DNA of 64,000 nt, taken from NCBI RefSeq assembly GCF_000337775.1, contig NZ_AOLQ01000015.1:1-64000 (forward strand), read 5' to 3'. The notes below the pieces were generated by a model. It had not been told where the DNA came from and searched no databases. It saw only the letters and a list, made by a program, of their open reading frames with translations. The position numbers were made by a program, and so were the translations under genes. Shown here piece after piece: positions 35,113 through 44,747 of the stretch. The DNA comes from Haloarcula vallismortis ATCC 29715 (GTDB lineage: Archaea; Halobacteriota; Halobacteria; Halobacteriales; Haloarculaceae). The first letter of the stretch is position 1, and each line of letters starts with the position of its first letter.

Positions 35113-35829
35113 ATGCACCAATTATCCAGACGGGAGTTACTCGGGGGCGTGTGCGCGGGAGCAACTGTCTTTGCCGGTTGCAGTGGCGATCAAAACAGTG
35201 AGGCAGGCAAAACAGAGAGTGGTGGCGGCGCCGAACCCATGTCTGAACAAGATGAGACAACCGCTACAGATACATCGACGGGTAGTGGGACTGGTGACAG
35301 GTCGACACAGTTCGGCCAGGTCACACGGTTCCCGGAATCGTATGCGATGACAGTCACGATGCAGTCCGAGGGACGGACTATCGAGATGACCGGTCGTTTC
35401 TATCAAGGGGATATGTACTGGTCTTTCGACCAGCAGGGACAAACGATGGAAATGTACTACCTCGGCAACAAGACGTATACTGTAGCTGGAGGGAAGTGTC
35501 TCCGAGGAACGATGCAACAGGGGATGGACCGCGACGAGGTTAACCCGGGGCAGTTCTCCAATCAACCGGAGGAAAACCCGGAGATCACGCCGGTCGGCCG
35601 AGATACCATTGATGGTGAAGAAGTACTAGTGTATGACATCTCTCAGGACGGCTCCCAGGAGCCAGTGACATACTACATCCTCGCGGATTCCGGATATCCG
35701 CGACGTATTGAGGCCGAGTCAATGCGGTGGGACTTCCACTCTTGGGGTTCAGTTGAACCGATCCAGAAACCCGATGGAGAATGCCAATCGATGTCCGGTG
35801 GCGGCATGCCAACTGACGGTGGCAGTTAA
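35113..35829 (+). CDS. Tat lipoprotein, possible LolA/LppX-like carrier
   Basis: A 238-residue exported protein. MHQLSRRELLGGVCAGATVF has twin arginines at 6-7, and the lipobox FAGC places the lipidated Cys at 23. A Ser/Thr/Asp linker follows to about residue 65. The rest is beta-rich: YAMTVTMQSEGRTIEMTGRF, DMYWSFDQQGQTMEMYYLGN, EEVLVYDISQDGSQEPVTYY and YILADSGYPRRIEAES. The repeated strand pattern, where a value is measured then converted with a slope-like LADSGYPRRIE end, resembles LolA/LppX-fold lipoproteins. That is a fold-level guess. It lies beside an RND exporter island and converges on a TetR gene. Confidence 0.7.
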   Translation: MHQLSRRELLGGVCAGATVFAGCSGDQNSEAGKTESGGGAEPMSEQDETTATDTSTGSGTGDRSTQFGQVTRFPESYAMTVTMQSEGRTIEMTGRFYQGDMYWSFDQQGQTMEMYYLGNKTYTVAGGKCLRGTMQQGMDRDEVNPGQFSNQPEENPEITPVGRDTIDGEEVLVYDISQDGSQEPVTYYILADSGYPRRIEAESMRWDFHSWGSVEPIQKPDGECQSMSGGGMPTDGGS

Positions 35830-35856
35830 TCGCTCAGCAAGCCCTGACTTGACTGG

Positions 35857-36456
35857 CTACTCGGAGAGTAAACACTTCTCGACATACCGCCGAAATTCGG
35901 TTCGCACGTCGTCGATAGTCTCCTCGTCGCTGGTAATCCGTTCCGCCTGAATACCGACTAAAACGGTGTGGAACAGTGCGGCTGTCTGGGATGGGTCTTC
36001 AACATCAAATGCGCCTGCATCAACACCCGATTGGATGACACGGGCGATCTGTTTTCGAATGAAATCATCACTCCTGCGAAAGAGGCGGTTGTAATCGTCG
36101 TCGTGTGCTGCTTGCGCTCGCAATTCAATTACGGCCTGCGAAAACTCGACATCACTGTTGCTGCTGGTGCCGAATATTTCATCGACGATTATCTCGATAT
36201 ACTCCTCAGGAGATTGGTTGGGAAGTGGAACCTGATTTTCGACCTGCTCCAGCATATAATCGAGAAGATCTACCAACAACTCGTCCTTATCATCGTAATG
36301 ATGATAGATGAGCGACTGACTCTTCCCGAATTCATCCCCGATTTTTGAAATAGTCAGATCCGCGTACCCGTGCTGACGTAATGCATAGAATGTCGCTTCA
36401 AGGATCTCCTCGCGAGTTCCATCTGGGTTCTGGAAAAAGGATATCTCGTTAGTCAT
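35857..36456 (-). CDS. TetR family transcriptional regulator
   Basis: A 199-residue protein. The N-terminal HTH is standard for TetR: TREEILEATFYALRQHGYAD, LTISKIGDEFGKSQSLIYHH and YDDKDELLVDLLDYML. The C-terminal helical domain (residues about 70-195) is the ligand-binding and dimerisation part and is specific to this group. The gene diverges from the CARDB and RND-exporter operon at 36943, across about 490 bases. That is the usual place for a local repressor of an efflux system. A second TetR gene follows the exporter. Confidence 0.85.
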   Translation of the reverse strand: MTNEISFFQNPDGTREEILEATFYALRQHGYADLTISKIGDEFGKSQSLIYHHYDDKDELLVDLLDYMLEQVENQVPLPNQSPEEYIEIIVDEIFGTSSNSDVEFSQAVIELRAQAAHDDDYNRLFRRSDDFIRKQIARVIQSGVDAGAFDVEDPSQTAALFHTVLVGIQAERITSDEETIDDVRTEFRRYVEKCLLSE

Positions 36457-36942
36457 CTTTGCGTCGACCGTTTCCTGCTTGTCTGCTACGGTTCAAATGG
36501 CTCACGGTTTCACGCCTCTCGTTGTCGAACATAAGACCACTTTGGGTTGTATTTTCTATCACTGAACTGAGTAGCAGGTGCGATTGCAGATAACTATACT
36601 GTTGACTAAACATTCAATATACTTAAGGGTATTGTGGTAAACTATCTCAACGGAATGCAGCGGATTGTCCTCACGTTCATTGTCCTCGTAGATACATCGC
36701 TCTGCTGCCACAGCCCACTAATATTGCATAATATTCGTAGAGCCTGTGTTATCATCGATGGATCGAGAAGTAGTAGTAGCTTTGACTGACACATCTGCTT
36801 CCGCTTGGTCCCGGAAGATACGAAAGTGCTATATGTGATTGAACGTTTAGTCAACATCACGAAATGGCTACTCACAAACGAAGAATTCAGAGACGGAATG
36901 TCGCTAGCAACGAGACGCGGTTTGAACGGCTGCTCAAGTAAC
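36457..36942. other. Divergent promoter region, TetR gene and export operon
   Basis: About 490 bases with no convincing gene; the open frame upstream of MASTKYK is an extension lacking a signal peptide. It includes a single CTATACT at 36594-36600 and an AT-rich run at 36590-36630. Confidence 0.4.
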
Positions 36943-38877
36943 ATGGCCTCTACAAAGTATAAACTGCTACTTCTAGCTGTAGTCGGGATTACCGTTACCA
37001 GCGGAACGGCCACCGCTGCGGTCGTTGGGAGCCCCGATATCGTGGCAACGATTGAAGACGACACTGTCGCTCCGGGCGAACAAAAGACCATAGAAATTTC
37101 ACTGGTCAACACCGGGGACTTGCAAAGTGGCTCTGCTCGAAATCCGGCGTTAAACAGCGAGGTAACCGCTGCCAAAGGACTCACTGTGTCACTTAGCTCT
37201 GGCGACGCGCCAATATCAGTCAAGAACTCGAAGCGAAGCCTCGGGACTCTCCAAGTCGGCCCAAAGGTGACAGTCCCGTTTGATATCAGCGTGGACGAAG
37301 ACGCGGACTCTGGAACACACGAAGCACAACTGAAATTGCGGTATAAGCACGCAAGCTTCATCGCCGAAGATACGGGGGCACGAGACGAGAACGAGAACAC
37401 TCGCACTGTCGACGTTGAAATCGATGTCACCAACGATGCCACGTTCAATGTGACCGATATTGATTCGAATGCACGTGTCGGCTCCACAGGCACGGTGGCA
37501 GTTAGCGTCGAAAACACTGGAAATAACGCCGCACGGGACGCTGCGGTAACGCTGGAATCACAGAATCAGGACCTCACAGTGAGCGGCGGCGCTGCCACTT
37601 CGAGGTTCGTTGATAAGTGGGAACCGGGAGAAGTCAGGACGTTCAATTATCGTGTGAGTTCTACTGAAGCTGCGGAGCCAGAGCCGTACGGATTTGAGCT
37701 CTCGGCCGCATTTGATAACGAAGAGGGCCTCCGAACACAGTCTGTAGCACAATCCATCGCGGTCGCACCTGACCCGGAACAGCGGTTCTCGGTCGTCAAT
37801 TCAAGCAGTTCTGTCGCGGTCAGTAACACAGGCACATATGAGGTGCAACTCCGCAACACGGGCCCGTTGACTGTTGACGACGCATCTGTCACGTTTGTTT
37901 CACAGAATGCTGATATAACGTTTGGAAAGAGTTCTTCCACAACCGCCTACGTGGGGGCATGGGAACCTGGGGAAGTCCGGACCGTCCGCGTCGACACAAC
38001 GGCGAGCCCCGATGCCGAGGACCGAAGCTACGCGCTGTCGGCCAGCGTGCAGTATGACGACCAGGAAGGCGATACCAGCACATATGATGATGTGCAATTA
38101 AGCCTCACTCCTGCGCCTGAACAGAACTTCGATGTGTCAAACATTGATACGTCGCTTCAGGCCGGCGAAGACGGCTCATTGAGTGCAACTCTTACAAACA
38201 CTGGAACACGTGACGTCGAGAACGTCGTTATCAGATGGGAAGGCCAGCAGTCGACACTGTCGCCAAAAGAGTCACAGTATGCTGTTGGAGATCTCGCTGC
38301 GGGCGAATCAGCCAACTTCAGCTTCGGCGTTGATGTGTCCAACAGTGCAGAGGCAGGCGCTCGGCAATTTGACTTCGGCGTGAGCTACCGCGACGACAAC
38401 GGTGACAGGGTCGGAGCGGACACACTCGAAATCCGCTCCGAAGTGGCTGGTAGTCAGGACGAATTCGACATCGAGATGCAAAATTCGTCGCTTGGTGTGG
38501 GACAGGCCCGGTCGGTCACGTTTACGATAACCAACACAAAGGACAAGACGCTGACAAGCATCGAAGGGAAGGCGTTCGTCAATGACCCGCTCAGCAGTAG
38601 TGACGATGAAACGTTCATCGCTGCACTGGAACCCGGAGAGTCGGAAACGGTCTCCGTCCAGCTTTCGGCGGGGAGCGATGCGCTGGATAAGACGTATCCG
38701 CTCAATCTGGACTTCCAGTATGAGACGCCTGATGGGGAGAAACGGGTTTCTGACACCTACAGTCTCCCGATAGAAGTCAGTGACCAGTCCGGAAGCGGAG
38801 GGACGCCACTGTGGTTGGTCGGTGGCATTGGACTCCTTGCCGTTGTCGGCGGCGTGGTCTGGTACAGGCGACAGTAA
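36943..38877 (+). CDS. CARDB/COG1361-type surface protein with C-terminal membrane anchor
   Basis: A 644-residue exported protein. MASTKYKLLLLAVVGITVTS with TATAA gives a Sec-type signal. The body is about five immunoglobulin-like repeats, each with a phrase such as VEISLVNTGD-like openings, GTVAVSVENTGNNAARDAAV, YEVQLRNTGPLTVDDASVTF, GSLSATLTNTGTRDVENVVI or SVTFTITNTKDKTLTSIEGK. Each domain includes W.PGEVRTF or L.AGES..FSF strands. The C-terminus is one membrane helix (LWLVGGIGLLAVVGGVVWY) and RRQ. The stop is 27 bases before the RND exporter start, so they form an operon. It may be an external adaptor or substrate-binding partner for the exporter. Confidence 0.8.
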   Translation: MASTKYKLLLLAVVGITVTSGTATAAVVGSPDIVATIEDDTVAPGEQKTIEISLVNTGDLQSGSARNPALNSEVTAAKGLTVSLSSGDAPISVKNSKRSLGTLQVGPKVTVPFDISVDEDADSGTHEAQLKLRYKHASFIAEDTGARDENENTRTVDVEIDVTNDATFNVTDIDSNARVGSTGTVAVSVENTGNNAARDAAVTLESQNQDLTVSGGAATSRFVDKWEPGEVRTFNYRVSSTEAAEPEPYGFELSAAFDNEEGLRTQSVAQSIAVAPDPEQRFSVVNSSSSVAVSNTGTYEVQLRNTGPLTVDDASVTFVSQNADITFGKSSSTTAYVGAWEPGEVRTVRVDTTASPDAEDRSYALSASVQYDDQEGDTSTYDDVQLSLTPAPEQNFDVSNIDTSLQAGEDGSLSATLTNTGTRDVENVVIRWEGQQSTLSPKESQYAVGDLAAGESANFSFGVDVSNSAEAGARQFDFGVSYRDDNGDRVGADTLEIRSEVAGSQDEFDIEMQNSSLGVGQARSVTFTITNTKDKTLTSIEGKAFVNDPLSSSDDETFIAALEPGESETVSVQLSAGSDALDKTYPLNLDFQYETPDGEKRVSDTYSLPIEVSDQSGSGGTPLWLVGGIGLLAVVGGVVWYRRQ

Positions 38878-38904
38878 CCGTCCGAGGCTAACGTATATGT
38901 CACA

Positions 38905-41397
38905 ATGTTAGATTATCAGAAATATATCGACGTACTAGACGATTGGATTGTTAACCGTGACAAGACAGTCGTCGCCGTGTTCATCGTCACAACCCTCATT
39001 CTGTCGGCGGGGTTCGGCATGACTGCGACCGACTCAGGGACATCACAGTTCACTGACGGCGTTCCTGCACAGGAAGCGTTCGACGAGGTCAATGACAACT
39101 TCGAGCGCGAACCGTTCGGTGAAGGGACTGGCTCTACGACACTTATTCAAAAGGACCAGAACGTCCTGTCGAAGCCGGCCATCCTCAACATGCTGAAAGC
39201 GCAGAACCGGCTTACGCAGCGCGAATCACAGGACGTTGTCGGAACGACGAGTGTCGCACAGGCCGTCGCCCAGACACTTGACCCGGACGCGGACACACTG
39301 CCTGAACAAATCGACACTGTGGAAGCAGCCTCACAGACGGAGATTAAATCGGCCACCAGAACGACGCTTGAGCGCCAGCCGGAAGTTGCAGGGCTGCTCA
39401 GCAACGACCTAAACCGAGAAGCGCCGTCGGCCTCTGCAACTCTGACAACTGTTACACACGAAGTTTCGGGTGTGTCAAGCAGTGCTGGGACAGAGGGGTC
39501 ATCACCACTGACACCCATTCAACAGGAAGCGGAGTTCATTGTCAGTTCGGTTGACGGTGATATCTCTGTCTTCGGCAGTGGACTCATCTCTGCAGAGCTG
39601 AACAGTGTTATCTCCGATTCGCTGGGGCTCGTGGTCCCAGCCGCCGTGGTCCTGATACTGTTCTTCCTTATTATCGCATACCGAGACCCGTTTGATCTGT
39701 TGATTGGCCTCGTCTCCCTTGCGATGGCAATTATCTGGACATTCGGGTTCATGGGATGGGCCAGTATCCCCTTCACGCAGATGCTGATCACAGTCCCGCC
39801 GTTGCTTCTCGCAATCGGGATTGACTTCGGGATTCACGCTGTAAACCGATACCGCGAAGAGCGGGTCGAAGGAATCGAACCGACGCCTGCAATGCGGACC
39901 GCAACCGACCAGTTGCTCCCGGCGTTTTTCATTGTGACAGGAACGACAGTGCTGGGATTCGCCGCAAACGGGACCAGCCAACTCGGTCCAATCCGCGATC
40001 TCGGCTTCGTGGCCAGCGTCGGCATCATATTTACGTTCCTCATCTTCGGTATCTTCCTCCCGTCGTTCAAGCACTTCATGGATCGCCAGCGTGTGCGATA
40101 CGACCTCCCTGAATTCAGCATCGCCCCGATTGGCTCTGAGGACTCCGCGGTCGGGAAGTCGCTAACTGTCGGTGTGACAATCGCCCGTCGAGCTCCGTAC
40201 ATATTCTTTGCCCTCATACTGGTGTCTACTGCGGCTTTGGGGGCGTATGGAACTGGGATTGATACCCGGTTCACTACGGAGGATTTCCTGCCACCGGAAG
40301 AGAATCCTGAATACGTTGAGGTTCTGCCGGAAGCTGTGGCTCCAAGCGAGTACACAGTCACGAAGCAGATAAATTATCTCGAAGACACGTTCGAGAGCGG
40401 CGAGAGTGACACAGTAACGATATACGTCGAAGGGTCGTTACAGGACGGAACGGCGCTCGAGGAGATTCACCGAGCGAATCAGGACCCGCCCGACTCCTTT
40501 GTTACAGCTGAGGGGAGTGCAGATACGACAAGCATCCTCACTGTTATCAACCGGTACGAGCGTGCTTCGCCGGAGTTCCGGCAACTCGTCGCACAGAACG
40601 ACCAGAACGGTAACGGTGTCCCTGACCAGAATCTCCCGACCATCTACAACGCGCTGTATGAGTCACCGTACGGTGACCGTGCGGCGTCGTACATGACTGA
40701 CGACTACACGCGAACGCGCATCGTGTATTCTGTCGAGTCTGATGCGAGTCAGCAGGAAGTAACAGATGATACGAGAGCCGTTGCGGATGAGTTCCGGATG
40801 GAGGCGACCGCGACTGGTAGCGTTGTAGTCCTGAAAGCGGTCTCTGACGTTATCGCCGAGTCAGCGTACATCAGCTTAGGCCTCGCGATCCTCGCGTCTG
40901 CAGCGTTCCTGTTCTTTGCTTACTGGCTACTTGAAAGACGTCCCGGGCTGGGGGCTGCGAATCTGGTGCCGATACTGCTCACTATCGCCGCCTTGGCTGC
41001 GACAATGCGATATCTGGATATCCCGTTCAACGTCCTTACCGGAACGACGCTATCAATCGGCATCGGGCTTGGTATCGATTACTCCGCCCACCTCGTGCAT
41101 CGATTCTCCGAGGAGTACCGCGGCGACACCGGCTTGCTTGAAGCACTCGACATTAGTGTCCGCGGAACCGGTGGCGCGCTGGCGGGCAGTATGGTCACCA
41201 CAACATCTGGAACCGGGGTACTCGTCCTCGCGGTTGTCCCCATCCTGGGCCAGTTTGGACTGTTGATTGCCCTCAGCGTCCTCTATTCGTTCATTGCGTC
41301 CATACTGGCTCTCCCGACATCGATTGTCATCTGGGACCACAGTCGTGGAACGCTTGAGACACTGCTCTCCTCACGTACAACAGGGAGCATGAATTAA
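38905..41397 (+). CDS. RND superfamily exporter (MmpL/HAE3-like)
   Basis: An 830-residue membrane protein with the RND duplicated plan: one helix, a large extracytoplasmic domain (about 45-235), five helices, then a sixth helix, a second large loop (about 465-645) and five helices. The first core has VVPAAVVLILFFLIIAYRDP, LLAIGIDFGIHAVNRYREER and FFIVTGTTVLGFAANGTSQL. The second has ISIG-type GLGIDYSAHLVHRFSEEYR. The G(I/L)D(F/Y) aspartates in helix 4 of each core are the expected proton-relay positions. Family members export lipids, hopanoids or amphiphiles. It follows the CARDB protein by 27 bases and is flanked by two TetR genes. Confidence 0.88.
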   Translation: MLDYQKYIDVLDDWIVNRDKTVVAVFIVTTLILSAGFGMTATDSGTSQFTDGVPAQEAFDEVNDNFEREPFGEGTGSTTLIQKDQNVLSKPAILNMLKAQNRLTQRESQDVVGTTSVAQAVAQTLDPDADTLPEQIDTVEAASQTEIKSATRTTLERQPEVAGLLSNDLNREAPSASATLTTVTHEVSGVSSSAGTEGSSPLTPIQQEAEFIVSSVDGDISVFGSGLISAELNSVISDSLGLVVPAAVVLILFFLIIAYRDPFDLLIGLVSLAMAIIWTFGFMGWASIPFTQMLITVPPLLLAIGIDFGIHAVNRYREERVEGIEPTPAMRTATDQLLPAFFIVTGTTVLGFAANGTSQLGPIRDLGFVASVGIIFTFLIFGIFLPSFKHFMDRQRVRYDLPEFSIAPIGSEDSAVGKSLTVGVTIARRAPYIFFALILVSTAALGAYGTGIDTRFTTEDFLPPEENPEYVEVLPEAVAPSEYTVTKQINYLEDTFESGESDTVTIYVEGSLQDGTALEEIHRANQDPPDSFVTAEGSADTTSILTVINRYERASPEFRQLVAQNDQNGNGVPDQNLPTIYNALYESPYGDRAASYMTDDYTRTRIVYSVESDASQQEVTDDTRAVADEFRMEATATGSVVVLKAVSDVIAESAYISLGLAILASAAFLFFAYWLLERRPGLGAANLVPILLTIAALAATMRYLDIPFNVLTGTTLSIGIGLGIDYSAHLVHRFSEEYRGDTGLLEALDISVRGTGGALAGSMVTTTSGTGVLVLAVVPILGQFGLLIALSVLYSFIASILALPTSIVIWDHSRGTLETLLSSRTTGSMN

Positions 41398-41541
41398 TGC
41401 GGCCCGCTCGTTTCGGTTTCCGTCCATCTGAGGCCCATGATGAGCAAACTGAACGGATTGGTCAGGATTGCCCCGGTGCAGAGTTCGAAGAAGCCCCACT
41501 GTGCTGTCGGCCAATCCACAATCAGGAGGCCGACTGTCTGT

Positions 41542-42138
41542 ATGACTAGAGACAGTGACGGCCTAAGTGCAACTGAAGAAGAGATTATGCACGCAACCCA
41601 TCGAGCGCTGGTAAACAGTGGATACGCTGAGCTTTCGATATCACTTATCTCTGACGAACTCGACAAGGCCAAATCAACGATCTACCACTATTACGATTCA
41701 AAAGACGCCTTACTACTCCGCTTTCTCAGATTCACCGTTAACCGGTTTGAGGAGACAATCAATACGAGCATCGGTGACCATCCGAAAGAAGACCTCAACC
41801 ACATCATTACGACGCTCCTTCCGTGTGACCTCACTGAGGAGAAACGCCAGCTTCACAGCATCCTAGTTACACTCTCCCCGCAAGCGCTGGAGCAAGAGGT
41901 GTTTCGTGAGCAGTTCACCGAGATCGATGCTCGACTCTCCACAATCATCGAAAAAACTGTTCGTCGAGGCATAGACGCAAACGTGTTTCGTGCGGCGGAC
42001 CCGGCACACGTGGCCGAGTACATTCTGGCAACGATTAAAGGGACGATGTATAGCCGCCTCACAACCAATCGTGAGGCCGCAACGGTAGCAGCGAAATCGT
42101 CCCTTTCCTCATATATCGATTCGCATTTGATTTCGTAG
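41542..42138 (+). CDS. TetR family transcriptional regulator
   Basis: A 198-residue protein. The HTH is clear: ATEEEIMHATHRALVNSGYA, ELSISLISDELDKAKSTIYH and YYDSKDALLLRFLRF. The ligand-binding domain is unrelated in detail to the TetR at 35857. I choose MTRDSDGLSATEEE as the start because the 35 upstream codons have no family support. It is 144 bases downstream of the exporter and in the same direction, so it may be in the export operon and sense the exported compound. It converges on the LUD-domain gene. Confidence 0.83.
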   Translation: MTRDSDGLSATEEEIMHATHRALVNSGYAELSISLISDELDKAKSTIYHYYDSKDALLLRFLRFTVNRFEETINTSIGDHPKEDLNHIITTLLPCDLTEEKRQLHSILVTLSPQALEQEVFREQFTEIDARLSTIIEKTVRRGIDANVFRAADPAHVAEYILATIKGTMYSRLTTNREAATVAAKSSLSSYIDSHLIS

Positions 42139-42392
42139 CTCCTGTCGGTTTGGTCCTTGCCGAACTCTCTCTATCGTACGGCTTGAATTACGCCGTCCGA
42201 TAAATTAATTTTGCTGGAGTGAGGAGAAAAGAAATGCACTCAATCGCGGTTTTTCGATAGCGTGCTTATACTGTCGGCTATCCCTATTGTAAGATATTTG
42301 GCACTCGGGATGGTATCGGTCTTGACAGACGTACAGCCGACAGTAGTAGACTGGAACCGATGATCGGCGTCCAGCCTTTGATTGCAGGCCAG

Positions 42393-43049
42393 TTAGTAGC
42401 CGAGGTGTTCGCGGATGAGGACAACGGTAGTGCGACCGTCTTCGAGTTCCTGACGGAGAATGAGTTGTTTAGCGATTGCAGAGTCGACGCCGTAGGCCTC
42501 CTTGGCACGCTCGTTTTCCAGCGGGTACGCGACGGTTTCCAGTCGGTCGAGCGCGTCTTCGAGCGTCGGCACGATCTTGTTCACGCCACTGACAATGACG
42601 ACGTTACTGGCCGCGAACGGATACGCACCGATGCGGCTCCCCGAACGGTCCGCCGCGACGAGTTCGCCGGTCTGGGAGATGCCGTTGATGCCACCGAGGA
42701 AGTAATCGGCTGTCTGTGACTCTCGACGAGCAGCCTGGCGTTTTGCGTCGTCGTCGATACTCCAGATTTGGTCGGGAAGGCTCTCCCACTCGTGGTCCCC
42801 CTCGCTCAGGTATTCGACGAAGCCGATCTCTTCGAGCGTCGTCGAGTGGCCGTTCATTACAGACGCCTCCGCCGGAATAAGTGACTTCAGTTCCGTGAGG
42901 GCATCACCGGCTGAGTCAACGACGACGACATCGAATCCGTTTGCTTCTAGGTTTTCGACGGTCTCTTCGATGGTGTCTTCGGATGCCAGTTCGTCCAGCG
43001 ACTCGTCGATATCTGCGTCGTCCGCGTAATCTGATTTCTGTTGAGACAT
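42393..43049 (-). CDS. LUD-domain protein (lactate-utilisation LutC-like)
   Basis: A 218-residue acidic protein. VVVVDSAGDALTELKSLIPA, ASVMNGHSTTLEEIGFVEYL, ADYFLGGINGISQTGELVAA, NVVIVSGVNKIVPTLEDALD and YGVDSAIAKQLILRQELEDG are typical of the LUD domain, which in LutC-type proteins supports L-lactate oxidation. Here it is solitary, with no lutA or lutB nearby, so its role is less clear. The cysteine-rich Fe-S part of LutB is absent. It converges with the TetR gene at 42138. Confidence 0.82.
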   Translation of the reverse strand: MSQQKSDYADDADIDESLDELASEDTIEETVENLEANGFDVVVVDSAGDALTELKSLIPAEASVMNGHSTTLEEIGFVEYLSEGDHEWESLPDQIWSIDDDAKRQAARRESQTADYFLGGINGISQTGELVAADRSGSRIGAYPFAASNVVIVSGVNKIVPTLEDALDRLETVAYPLENERAKEAYGVDSAIAKQLILRQELEDGRTTVVLIREHLGY

Positions 43050-43352
43050 ATTGCGTTGTATGAGTGTAACAGCATTAATACGAAGATCCAGCTACTACAA
43101 AAGTGCTCGCGGACACCGGTGTCAGGTAGTTACACCGGTGATACCCCATTTTCAGTTAAGACGCAATGTGTCGACGAGCTCTCCGTGAAACCCGCTATCC
43201 AAGATTCAGCTTTTGTCCGCCCCGATGCGACCGGATACGTCTCTCTTCGGAAGCAACATGTGCTCTCCGATTGTCGACTCTGATATCAATTGCTGAAAAC
43301 CGGGGGGTAGCATATATTTCCCTCCATTGATCATATTATGCTATCAATGCAA
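43050..43352. other. Intergenic region, no gene seen
   Basis: About 300 bases between divergent genes. TATTATGCTATC-like AT-rich sequence near 43310-43345 could be the promoter of the zinc-ribbon gene. Confidence 0.35.
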
Positions 43353-43535
43353 ATGGCTCGTGAGGAAACTACAGACGCTCTCGGGACACCCTCGAAGATG
43401 GTACTGTTCTGTCCGGACTGTGATTTCGAGAGTGGCATGATCGGGGGAGACTGGGACGTTTCGAACACCGGACGTACGACTATTTATTACTGTCCGCAAT
43501 GCCGGCACTCGTTCAGCGTTGGCAACCGCCGGTGA
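43353..43535 (+). CDS. Small zinc-ribbon protein
   Basis: A 60-residue protein with two CxxC knuckles: VLFCPDCDFESGMIGGDWDV and YYCPQCRHSFSVGNRR. The four cysteines should bind one zinc. The central DWDVSNTGRTTIYYCP strand is typical of a haloarchaeal small zinc-finger family. The start MAREETTDALG is preferred over an ATG 15 bases upstream because the acidic, disordered start is usual. Such proteins are thought to act as small regulators or adaptors, but no target is evident. Confidence 0.72.
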   Translation: MAREETTDALGTPSKMVLFCPDCDFESGMIGGDWDVSNTGRTTIYYCPQCRHSFSVGNRR

Positions 43536-43614
43536 CGCATATGGAGGGTATGCCGGACGTAGGCGGATACTGTGCCTGACGACACCGAAAACTGGGTACG
43601 GCGAGAAACCGAGT

Positions 43615-43995
43615 TTAGTCGTCGCCCGGTACCACCGCAGTGGATTTCCGCCCGTTGTCCTGCCAGCTAAAGCAACCCGCTAGCACCGGCGCCGTGACGT
43701 TGTACCGGACACTGAGCAATGCGGGAATGAGCACAGCTGCGGACTTAGACGAGGTTTTCGCGAGCACAGCGGCCAGTCCGCTGCTCTGCTGGCCCAGTTC
43801 AAATGCGCAGGCCGGAATGCGATCCCAACAAACGCGGCAGCAACTGGATTCGGCCCGTCCCGATAGCATCTGTAAGATCAAGGGGGACAAACAGCTCTAC
43901 GCAGCGGCAGGCATCACCAGCCACTGCGTGATTGCGCCAATGCCGATGTCCACCGGGTCCTCGCTCAGTTGGCGAAATATTTCGGCTGCAGCGGC
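43615..43995 (-). pseudogene. Remnant of a bile acid:sodium symporter-family gene
   Basis: In one minus-strand frame, an upstream piece reads EIFRQLSEDPVDIGIGAITQ then WLVMPAAA, followed by an in-frame TAG near 43900. The same frame continues with CWDRIPACAFELGQQSSGLA, AVLAKTSSKSAAVLIPALLS and VRYNVTAPVLAGCF. The first piece matches the Q-x3-MP helix of BASS-family transporters, and the second the E-x-G-x-Q-(N/S)-SGLA helix and the last helix. The middle of the transporter is missing and a stop interrupts it. This is a decayed, internally deleted copy. Frames on the plus strand here are shadows. Confidence 0.6.
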
Positions 43996-44309
43996 ATCCC
44001 TATCTCAAGCCTGAACAGTCGGGTAGTGGGGACACGCAATCCAAACCTGGGAGCCACTAAAACTAATCGGCTATGCACCGAAAATATACCAACCGACTGA
44101 AGGGTGCTGTATTATCGGCGAGTTCAGCCAGTCTCCATACTGGTACTAGTCACGATTGGTGATTTACTGCTGTCCAAACGTAACTAACTAGGAACTACGA
44201 TTAGTAGCACATCCCCAGCAATCTGGAGCATGACGAGTCAACCCCCGGTACTGCTACACCGGGAGAGACACCAGTACAGTGCACCGGTTACAGCAGAGGT
44301 GGCTCGCCG
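43996..44309. other. Intergenic region, no gene seen
   Basis: About 310 bases upstream of the coiled-coil gene. No domain or repeat seen. Confidence 0.35.
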
Positions 44310-44747
44310 GTGAGCACCTTTGCACGTAACATCAGTTCCTGGCTAATCATCGCCACTGTCGTTGCCACCAGTGGGGTAGTCGGGACAACGGTTGCATTCC
44401 AGGATTCTGCACAGGACGTACAGACAGCAAACGAAGCCCTTCGCGCTGAAAACGAGGAGTTACGTGAACAACTGAACGAGACTGAAGAAGACCGACGGGC
44501 AGCAAAAGCCCGTGCTGAAGCGCTCGACGAACAGTTAGAAACACGTAACGAGGACGTGGACACACTTGTCTCGGAACTGGAAAGGAAAGAAAAAATGCTG
44601 AATGCCAGTCAAGCCCGACTCGCGAAGTCCCGAGAAAATCAAGCGGGTATGTCGCGATCTGAAATGAAAAAACGGCTTGATTACCTCTGTGCACAACCAG
44701 AAAACAGAGAGAGATTCGGCTGTCAAGAGTTCGGTCACGATGAGTGA
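44310..44747 (+). CDS. Secreted or membrane-anchored coiled-coil protein
   Basis: A 145-residue protein, probably from a GTG start. MSTFARNISSWLIIATVVAT begins a hydrophobic segment (about 10-31) that can be a signal or anchor. Residues about 35-108 are a highly charged coiled coil (NEALRAENEELREQLNETEE, RRAAKARAEALDEQLETRNE, LVSELERKEKMLNASQ). The end has two cysteines in YLCAQPENRERFGCQEF, which may form a disulfide outside the cell. I do not recognise a named family. It is a single gene with long gaps on both sides. Confidence 0.62.
   Translation: MSTFARNISSWLIIATVVATSGVVGTTVAFQDSAQDVQTANEALRAENEELREQLNETEEDRRAAKARAEALDEQLETRNEDVDTLVSELERKEKMLNASQARLAKSRENQAGMSRSEMKKRLDYLCAQPENRERFGCQEFGHDE

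Noticed and set aside
43640-44014. A 124-codon plus-strand frame
   Set aside because: The opposite strand carries recognisable symporter fragments, so this frame is a shadow.
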